Assembly: GCA_003220005.1 (NCBI GenBank) | Contig: QHRD01000003.1 | Coordinates: 1 to 64,000 of the forward strand | Source of the DNA: Verrucomicrobiota bacterium | GTDB lineage: Bacteria; Verrucomicrobiota; Verrucomicrobiia; Chthoniobacterales; UBA10450 | Length of the DNA stretch: 64,000 nucleotides | Direction of reading: 5' to 3' | In this document: positions 57,363 through 64,000 of the stretch, piece after piece | Layout of the letters: the number at the start of each line of letters is the position of its first letter | Numbering within the stretch: the stretch's first letter is position 1 | Notes under the pieces: generated by a model | The model's input: only the letters and a program-made list of their open reading frames with translations | Databases searched by the model: none | What the model was told of the DNA's origin: nothing | Made by a program: the position numbers and the translations under genes

Positions 57363-58025
57363 ATGCTTTACATCGTCGCTACACCGATTGGCAATCTGGG
57401 CGATATCACCTTGCGTGCGCTAGACGTACTGAAATCGGTCGATCTCATCGCTGCCGAAGATACGCGGCACTCAGGGATGTTACTCAAGCATTTCGGAATC
57501 AAAAAGCCTTTCATCAATTATCACGAGCATAATGAAGCAGCGCGCGCGGCGGAACTAGTGGAACGCCTCGCACGCGGCGAGAACGTCGCGCTGATTACAG
57601 ACGCCGGAACGCCGGGACTGTCCGACCCGGGGCTGCGCCTCATCCACGAATGCATTCAACGCGAAGTCCCGTTTACGATCATCCCCGGGCCATCGTCAAT
57701 CCTGACCGCGCTTATCGGTTCCGGATTTTCAACTGAGAAATTTTCCTTTCGGGGATTTCTTCCGGTCAAAAGCGGACAGCGCGAGCGCGAGTTGCGAGTA
57801 GCGGCTGATCGCGAGGAGACCGTAATCTTTTTCGAGTCGCCTTACCGACTAACTAAGACACTCGCCGCTTGCATTAATGTGATGCCGGACCGACAACTTT
57901 GCGTCGCGCGAGAGCTTACAAAAAAATTCGAGGAGTTCCGCCGCGGCACTGCCAGCGAGCTCCTCACGCATTACGAAGCCCATCCGCCGAAAGGCGAGAT
58001 CGTGCTCGTGATCTCGGAAAGGTAG
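57363..58025 (+). CDS. rsmI: 16S rRNA (cytidine-1402-2'-O)-methyltransferase
   Basis: MLYIVATPIGNLGDITLRALDVLKSVDLIAAEDTRHSGMLLKHFGI; ALITDAGTPGLSDPG; IIPGPSSILTALIGSG. Confidence 0.96.
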   Translation: MLYIVATPIGNLGDITLRALDVLKSVDLIAAEDTRHSGMLLKHFGIKKPFINYHEHNEAARAAELVERLARGENVALITDAGTPGLSDPGLRLIHECIQREVPFTIIPGPSSILTALIGSGFSTEKFSFRGFLPVKSGQRERELRVAADREETVIFFESPYRLTKTLAACINVMPDRQLCVARELTKKFEEFRRGTASELLTHYEAHPPKGEIVLVISER

Positions 58026-58072
58026 GGACGCCGCGCTGCGGCGTCCGGTCGGCGCAGCGCGCCGACCCTACC
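58021..58072. repeat. 52-bp double-hairpin palindromic element supplying the rsmI stop codon
   Basis: GGTAGGGACGCCGCgctGCGGCGTCCGGTCGGCGCagcGCGCCGACCCTACC; same architecture as 15530..15577. Confidence 0.85.
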
Positions 58073-58221
58073 AGCTTTCGCCTTTCTTATCTGCAGCGAG
58101 GGTTGCCGAGGTTTGCTCCCTGCGTAACGAAGCGCGGCGCGCGACAAATCTTCGCGAATAAACGAAGCACAATCGCCGTCAAACAATGCCACCCGAATCA
58201 GGGTATTAAGAGTTTTAAACA

Positions 58222-59538
58222 ATGCGATCCGAGATTGCCTCTGCCGAAAGTATCAGTTCTTGCAATCTCGAGAGCTTTCTTGTCTCCTCGGCCTTTCCTG
58301 CCCATGACGTCATGACTCGCTCGCGGTCGTTCTTCTGGCCTTTGGCCGCCGGACTAGTTCTGACCGCCGTGCAACTTTCGATGGTGGTCTGTCTGCTGGC
58401 GCCGGAAGGGCCACTCTCGGACCGCTACTCGAGTCTGATCCAGCACGACAGCTATTGGTTTATGAACATCGTCGATCGTGGCTATCAAACCATTGTTCCG
58501 CCGATCGATCACAAGGTGATAGAAGTGTCGAATGTTGCATTTTTCCCAGCATATCCCGCGATTGCTGCCTTATTTCGCTACGGGCTCAACATTGACACCG
58601 GCACGGCACTGCTGATCACCGCCCAGCTCGCTGCCTGGGGTTTCTGGAGTTATTTCTTCCTGTTTTGCAAGCGCTGGAACATTTCGCCCGCGCTTCAGAT
58701 TTGCGCCGCATTATTAGTCCTTGCCCATCCGGCAGCATTTTTTCTGGTCGCGGGCTACTCGGAGTCGCTGTTTTTGATGGCGCTGCTTGGCTTCATCTAC
58801 TGGAGCACGGCGAACGGGCGGTCTGCCAAAATCTGGGCCGCGGCGCACGGCATCGTCATGTCCGCGACGCGGATCGTCGGAATCGTGTGTGCGGCTTTTC
58901 CTATGGTGCGGTGGCTTTTTTTGAAAGGATGGAAAGGCTTGCGCGAGCCGCGCGCGTGGTTTCGTCAGTACGCGGCTGCAGTCGCGCTAATGGCTGTGGC
59001 GATGCTAGGAGCGCTCTTTTTCTTTATCTACTGCCAGGTCCGCTGGGGCAATTGGAATATGTACATGCTCACGCAGGCGGCTGGTTGGGGGATCATTCCC
59101 GATTATTTAGCGGTGCTTAAGCCTTCAAGTTATCGCTGGCTGGTTCCGGCATTGAATAATCCGACTGAAGCGAGCCAACTATCGATGACGCTCGGCGCCG
59201 TACTTCTGGTCGGTATCGCGCTTTGCGAACTGCTTCCAGCAGTTCGGCGGCGGGCCGGCCTGCCCATACGTGCAGGCATTTATTTCTGTGCGGCCGCGAT
59301 CTATTATCTCTCAGTCAGCGGAGTGGCCTGCGTCAGTATGGAAAGCATGCTCCGCTATGAATTTTGCGTACACGTTTTGATCGTGCTAGCGTTTTTGAAT
59401 TTTCTGCGTCAATTTCGTACGCTGCCGATGCTCGTTAGGGCATTCGGCATCGCGGCGGTAGCGCTGTTCAGCGCTGCTGGGTTATGCGTACAGGGCTGGT
59501 ACGTCTGGAATTTCACCCGGGGCAACTGGGTCGCATAG
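58222..59538 (+). CDS. Multi-pass membrane protein, PIG-V-like mannosyltransferase
   Basis: DSYWFMNIVDRGYQT...VAFFPAYPAIAALFRYGLNID; HPAAFFLVAGYSESLFLMALLGFIYW. Confidence 0.78.
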   Translation: MRSEIASAESISSCNLESFLVSSAFPAHDVMTRSRSFFWPLAAGLVLTAVQLSMVVCLLAPEGPLSDRYSSLIQHDSYWFMNIVDRGYQTIVPPIDHKVIEVSNVAFFPAYPAIAALFRYGLNIDTGTALLITAQLAAWGFWSYFFLFCKRWNISPALQICAALLVLAHPAAFFLVAGYSESLFLMALLGFIYWSTANGRSAKIWAAAHGIVMSATRIVGIVCAAFPMVRWLFLKGWKGLREPRAWFRQYAAAVALMAVAMLGALFFFIYCQVRWGNWNMYMLTQAAGWGIIPDYLAVLKPSSYRWLVPALNNPTEASQLSMTLGAVLLVGIALCELLPAVRRRAGLPIRAGIYFCAAAIYYLSVSGVACVSMESMLRYEFCVHVLIVLAFLNFLRQFRTLPMLVRAFGIAAVALFSAAGLCVQGWYVWNFTRGNWVA

Positions 59539-59544
59539 CAGAAG

Positions 59545-61065
59545 ATGAAAACAAAAGTCGCCATTATCGGAGCTGGTCCAGCGGGTTTGACGGCGGGCTA
59601 TCTTCTTTCGAAGGAAGACGTGGATGTCGTCGTTCTCGAAGCCGATCCGATTTATGTCGGCGGTATTTCCCGAACCGTTACTTACAACGGTTTCCATTTC
59701 GATATCGGCGGGCACCGTTTCTTTTCCAAATCCAAAGCAGTGGAAGATCTTTGGACCGAGATTTTGCCTAACGACATGATGGTACGGGCACGTTCGTCGC
59801 GGATTTTTTACGGCGGCAAATTTTTCTCCTATCCGCTGAAGCCGTTTGAAGCACTACTGAAGCTTGGCGTTATCAGGTCGACCTTTTGTGTTCTCTCGTG
59901 GTTAAAAGCGCGTCTCTTTCCGGTGCGAAATCCGCGCAATTTCGAAGAGTGGGTAAGCAATCAGTTCGGCAAACGGCTCTTCAACACGTTCTTCAAGAGT
60001 TATACCGAAAAGGTCTGGGGGATGAGCTGCAAGGAAATTTCCGCGGACTGGGCCGCGCAGCGCATCAAAGGGCTTTCGCTAGGCAGCGCGATCAAGAACG
60101 CGCTGATTCCGCAGCGCTACAACGGCGACCGCAGCAAAGTCATCAAGACGCTCATCCATTCCTTCCGCTATCCGCGGCGGGGCCCAGGCATGATGTGGGA
60201 AATGTGCGCCGATAAAATGAAAGCGCTGGGCGGCAAGCTTGAGATGGGCTGCAGAGTAACGCGCTGTTTGTATGACGAAGTCTTGGGCAATTGGACGGTC
60301 GAATACAAAGATCGCCAAGGCGATCTGCAAACAATCGAAGCCGAGCACATCATTTCATCCGCGCCGATGCGGGAACTGGTTTGCGGTTTATCGCCAGATG
60401 TGAGTGAGCGAACGAAACTCGCGGCCGAAAACCTCAAGTATCGCGATTTCATCACCGTGATGTTGATCTTGAAAGATCGGCAGATGTTCGATGACAACTG
60501 GATCTACATTCACGATCCCAGCGTGAAGGTAGGACGTGTTCAGAATTTCCGTTCCTGGTCGCCCGAGATGGTGCCAGAGCCTGACAAGGCTTGTTATGGC
60601 CTCGAGTATTTTTGTTTCGCAGGCGATGGACTGTGGGAATCGAGCGACAGCAGGTTGATTGAACTCGCCCGCAGCGAATTGATTCAGATCGGTCTGGCCA
60701 AAGAAGGCGATTTCATCGATGGCTGCGTCGTTCGTCAGAAGAAAGCGTATCCAGTTTACGACGACGATTACGCGCGGCATGTCGCCACGATCCGCGAGGA
60801 ATTGGAGACACGTTATCCGAACCTGCATCTCGTCGGTCGCAACGGCATGCATAAATACAATAATCAGGACCACGCCATGATGACGGCGATGTTGTGCGTG
60901 GAAAACATTCTCGCCGACGCGAAGCTCTGCGATCTCTGGCAAGTCAACAGCGACGCCGAGTACCACGAACAAGGTCCCAGCGCGGCCGAGGAACCCAATG
61001 GCACCGCGCTACGCCTCATTCCCACTCGCGTCGTCGCTGCGACCGAGCTCGCGCCGGAAGGCTAG
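59545..61065 (+). CDS. FAD-dependent NAD(P)-binding oxidoreductase (protoporphyrinogen oxidase / UDP-galactopyranose mutase-like)
   Basis: [52 protein letters not shown]-terminal [26 protein letters not shown]. Confidence 0.88.
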   Translation: MKTKVAIIGAGPAGLTAGYLLSKEDVDVVVLEADPIYVGGISRTVTYNGFHFDIGGHRFFSKSKAVEDLWTEILPNDMMVRARSSRIFYGGKFFSYPLKPFEALLKLGVIRSTFCVLSWLKARLFPVRNPRNFEEWVSNQFGKRLFNTFFKSYTEKVWGMSCKEISADWAAQRIKGLSLGSAIKNALIPQRYNGDRSKVIKTLIHSFRYPRRGPGMMWEMCADKMKALGGKLEMGCRVTRCLYDEVLGNWTVEYKDRQGDLQTIEAEHIISSAPMRELVCGLSPDVSERTKLAAENLKYRDFITVMLILKDRQMFDDNWIYIHDPSVKVGRVQNFRSWSPEMVPEPDKACYGLEYFCFAGDGLWESSDSRLIELARSELIQIGLAKEGDFIDGCVVRQKKAYPVYDDDYARHVATIREELETRYPNLHLVGRNGMHKYNNQDHAMMTAMLCVENILADAKLCDLWQVNSDAEYHEQGPSAAEEPNGTALRLIPTRVVAATELAPEG

Positions 61066-61092
61066 CATCTCCACGCGCGCCTGCTACTTTGT

Positions 61093-61120
61093 TGTCATTC
61101 CGAGCGAAGTCGCGGAATCT
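61093..61120. repeat. Dispersed extragenic repeat adjacent to the gcvP stop codon
   Basis: TGTCATTCCGAGCGAAGTCGCGGAATCTC; shares core with 6331..6428 and 16147..16222. Confidence 0.7.
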
Positions 61121-64000
61121 CTAGGTATTTCCCTCTAATGCTTCCACTAGCGGGCAGGAGCAGAAGAGGTTTCGGTCGCCATGGACGTTGTCGATACGCG
61201 CCACGGCGGGCCAGAATTTGTGTTCGCGCGTCCAGGGTGCGGGGAAGGCTGCTTGTTCGCGCGTGTAGGGCCGCCCCCATTTGTCGGATGCGATTTGCCG
61301 CGCGGTGTGCGGCGCGTTTTTGAGCAAATTATTTTGTCGATCTTGTTTTCCGTCGACGATTGCTTCGATTTCGGCGCGGATTGCGATCATTGCGTCGCAA
61401 AAACGATCAAGTTCGTGTTTCGGTTCGCTCTCGGTCGGCTCAATCATCATCGTCCCCGCCACCGGCCAGGAGACCGTCGGCGCATGAAAGCCGTAATCCA
61501 TCAAACGCTTCGCTATGTCCTCGACTTCGATGCTCGCACCTTTCCACTGGCGCAGATCGATAATGCATTCGTGTGCCACGAGGCCGTGTTTGCCTTTGAA
61601 AAGAACTGGAAAGTACGGGTCGAGCCGTTTGGCGATGTAATTGGCGTTTAGAATTGCAACCTCGCTTGCTCGTTTCAATCCCTCCGCGCCCATCATTCGG
61701 ATGTACATCCAGGTGATGGTCAGGATGCTGGCACTGCCCCTGGGCGCAGCTGCGACATTGCCGCCTTTCCCCCCGCCATGACGATAATTTGACTCATTGC
61801 CATCTGGTGGAGACTTCCCGCGTTCGCCTTTGCCAAAGAGGATTCGGCCGGTCTCGGGATCGAGAATGAATTCGCGTGGAAGATATGGCGCCAGATGTTT
61901 CGCTACGCCGATTGGCCCCACGCCTGGCCCGCCGCCGCCGTGGGGAATGCAAAATGTTTTATGCAAATTCAAATGGCAAACGTCGGCGCCGTAATCGCCC
62001 GGACGACACAGACCGCATTGGGCGTTCATATTCGCGCCGTCCATGAAGACCTGGCCGTCATGCGCATGCACGATGTTACAGATTTCGCGGATCGTCGGTT
62101 CGAACACGCCATGTGTAGAAGGATAAGTCACCATCAACGCAGCTAGATCGCGCGCGTGTTCATCTGCTTTTGCACGCAGATCGGCAAGGTCGATGTCGCC
62201 ATCTTTCAAACACGCGACTGATACAACTTTGAATCCGGCCATGACCGCGCTGGCCGGATTGGTTCCGTGCGCCGAGGTGGGGATGAGGCACACGTTGCGA
62301 TGCACCTCACCGCGCGAAGCGTGATATTCGCGAACGGCGAGCAGACCCGCGAATTCACCCTGTGATCCAGCATTGGGCTGCAATGAGATTGCCGCGAATC
62401 CGGTGATTTCGGCCAGCCAGTCCTCAAGTTGCTGGCAAATTTCCATGTAGCCTGTCGTCTGTTCGCTGCGCGCGAACGGATGCAGTTTGGAAATCTCGGG
62501 CCACGAGATGGGAAACATTTCCGCAGTGGCATTGAGTTTCATTGTGCACGATCCCAGTGGGATCATCGAAGTCGTCAGCGAGAGATCCCGCGATTCGAGT
62601 TTCTTCAGATATCGCAGCATTTCTGTCTCGGTGTCGTGCGTGTTGAAAATCGGATGAGTCAGAAAGTCCGAAGTGCGGATTGCAAATGGTGGAACGCGTA
62701 GCGGTGGCTCGCCGAGATCGTCATCAGCGAAATCGCGCACCGCCGTGCCGCGAAAGACAGACATCAACAACTCGATGTCCCGGGGGGTTGTCGTTTCGTC
62801 GAATGAAATGCCGACTGCGCGCGGGCCAAGCGCGCGCAGATTGCAGTCCGCTTTCGCTGCGTGCTCCAGAATGACTTCGCTGGATTCAACTTCGACCCGC
62901 ACCGTGTCGAAAAAATTGTCGTGCGTGATCGTGCAGCCAAGCGCGCGCAGACCATCTGCAAGCTGGCTCGTTAGCCGGTGAACGCGCTCGGCGATGGCGC
63001 GCAATCCCTTCGGGCCGTGAAAAACCGCATACATCGACGCAATGACCGCGAGAAGAACCTGCGCCGTGCAAATGTTGCTGGTCGCTTTGTCGCGACGGAT
63101 GTGTTGCTCTCGCGTTTGTAATGCGAGGCGATACGCCGGATGTCCTTCAGCATCGTGTGACACGCCAACGAGCCGCCCTGGCATGTGACGCTTGAATTGG
63201 TCGCGCGTGGCGAAGTACGCAGCGTGCGGACCGCCGAACCCGAGCGGAACGCCAAAGCGTTGCGTGTTTCCAACTGCAACATCTGCGCCGAATTCTCGTG
63301 GCGGTTTCAATAAGGTCAGCGCCAGAATATCTGCTGCGACGACAACGAGCGCACCGGCATCGTGCGCTTGTTTAACGAAATCGGCGTAATCGTAAATTGC
63401 GCCATCGGTGGCCGGATACTGGACGAGTGCGCCAAAAACCGTTCTGTCGAATTTGAAACCCGAATAATCGCCGATTTTGATCTCAATACCGAGCGGCTTC
63501 GCGCGTGTTTGAACCACGGCAATTGTTTGTGGGTGACAATTATCGGCGACGAAAAAGGTTTTGCGATTTGGAACGACGGCGTGACAAAGCGTCATCGCTT
63601 CGGCGGCGGCCGTGGCTTCGTCCAGGAGTGAGGCGTTTGCGATGTCGAGCGCGGTCAGATCCACGATCATCTGCTGGAAATTGAGCAACGCTTCAAGACG
63701 GCCCTGCGCGATTTCGGCCTGGTAAGGCGTGTAGGCTGTGTACCAACCGGGATTTTCCAGAATATTTCGCTGGATGACCGGCGGCGTAATGCAGTCGAAG
63801 TAGCCGGCGCCAATGAATGAGCGCGCGATCTTATTTTTGCTTGCGATCGTTCGCAGTTCCGCGATCGCTTCGGTTTCCGATTTCGCCTCCGGCAATTTCA
63901 GTTGCCGACTAAGCCTGATATTTTTCGGAACGGTGGCGTCGATCAACGCCTCAAGATTTTCGAATCCTACCTCGCGCAACATTGCGCGAACTTCTTCTTC
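61121..64000 (-). CDS. gcvP: Glycine dehydrogenase (decarboxylating), P-protein; 5' end beyond the window edge
   Basis: [69 protein letters not shown]; reading frame open to the right edge ([19 protein letters not shown]). Confidence 0.97.
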   Translation of the reverse strand, partial: EEEVRAMLREVGFENLEALIDATVPKNIRLSRQLKLPEAKSETEAIAELRTIASKNKIARSFIGAGYFDCITPPVIQRNILENPGWYTAYTPYQAEIAQGRLEALLNFQQMIVDLTALDIANASLLDEATAAAEAMTLCHAVVPNRKTFFVADNCHPQTIAVVQTRAKPLGIEIKIGDYSGFKFDRTVFGALVQYPATDGAIYDYADFVKQAHDAGALVVVAADILALTLLKPPREFGADVAVGNTQRFGVPLGFGGPHAAYFATRDQFKRHMPGRLVGVSHDAEGHPAYRLALQTREQHIRRDKATSNICTAQVLLAVIASMYAVFHGPKGLRAIAERVHRLTSQLADGLRALGCTITHDNFFDTVRVEVESSEVILEHAAKADCNLRALGPRAVGISFDETTTPRDIELLMSVFRGTAVRDFADDDLGEPPLRVPPFAIRTSDFLTHPIFNTHDTETEMLRYLKKLESRDLSLTTSMIPLGSCTMKLNATAEMFPISWPEISKLHPFARSEQTTGYMEICQQLEDWLAEITGFAAISLQPNAGSQGEFAGLLAVREYHASRGEVHRNVCLIPTSAHGTNPASAVMAGFKVVSVACLKDGDIDLADLRAKADEHARDLAALMVTYPSTHGVFEPTIREICNIVHAHDGQVFMDGANMNAQCGLCRPGDYGADVCHLNLHKTFCIPHGGGGPGVGPIGVAKHLAPYLPREFILDPETGRILFGKGERGKSPPDGNESNYRHGGGKGGNVAAAPRGSASILTITWMYIRMMGAEGLKRASEVAILNANYIAKRLDPYFPVLFKGKHGLVAHECIIDLRQWKGASIEVEDIAKRLMDYGFHAPTVSWPVAGTMMIEPTESEPKHELDRFCDAMIAIRAEIEAIVDGKQDRQNNLLKNAPHTARQIASDKWGRPYTREQAAFPAPWTREHKFWPAVARIDNVHGDRNLFCSCPLVEALEGNT

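Noticed and set aside
1-64000. tRNA/rRNA genes, prophage, transposases or defence islands
   Set aside because: None recognised by eye on either strand; a tRNAscan-SE/Infernal search would be needed to exclude small RNA genes.

Overview
The window is a dense, mostly chromosomal-core segment of a bacterial genome. Gene content and intergenic repeat styles suggest Verrucomicrobiota, possibly a Chthoniobacterales-like soil lineage; this is inference. From left to right it holds: a Pro/Thr-rich surface protein broken by an in-frame TAG; an FHA/class III cyclase; an MCE/Mla-type ABC operon; an isoaspartyl peptidase; a GT2 glycosyltransferase; an Lhr-type helicase with a frame break; carA with a 3' frame break; a 6S RNA candidate with a strong terminator; pheT-pheS-rplT with a structured rplT leader; a CHASE2 cyclase; a TonB-dependent receptor; TMTC-like TPR membrane proteins; a DsbA-like protein; a stand-alone TonB-plug-like mini-protein; an alkaline-phosphatase-fold pseudoenzyme; gpmI, hemB and coaX; a large TPR protein with C-terminal beta-like repeats; an M29 peptidase; rsmB, ugd and lptD; a nuoHJKLMMN cluster without nuoI and with two nuoM; a deoxyhypusine-synthase-like gene broken by a 16-bp tandem duplication; rsmI; a PIG-V-like mannosyltransferase; an FAD oxidoreductase; and gcvP running off the right edge. 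The most interesting non-genic signals are (i) the 6S RNA, (ii) several families of short palindromic or heptamer-periodic elements, some inserted in frame in essential genes (pheT, nuoN), and (iii) a high local density of frame-breaking indels or stops in conserved genes. No CRISPR array, tRNA, rRNA, transposase or classical defence system was seen.
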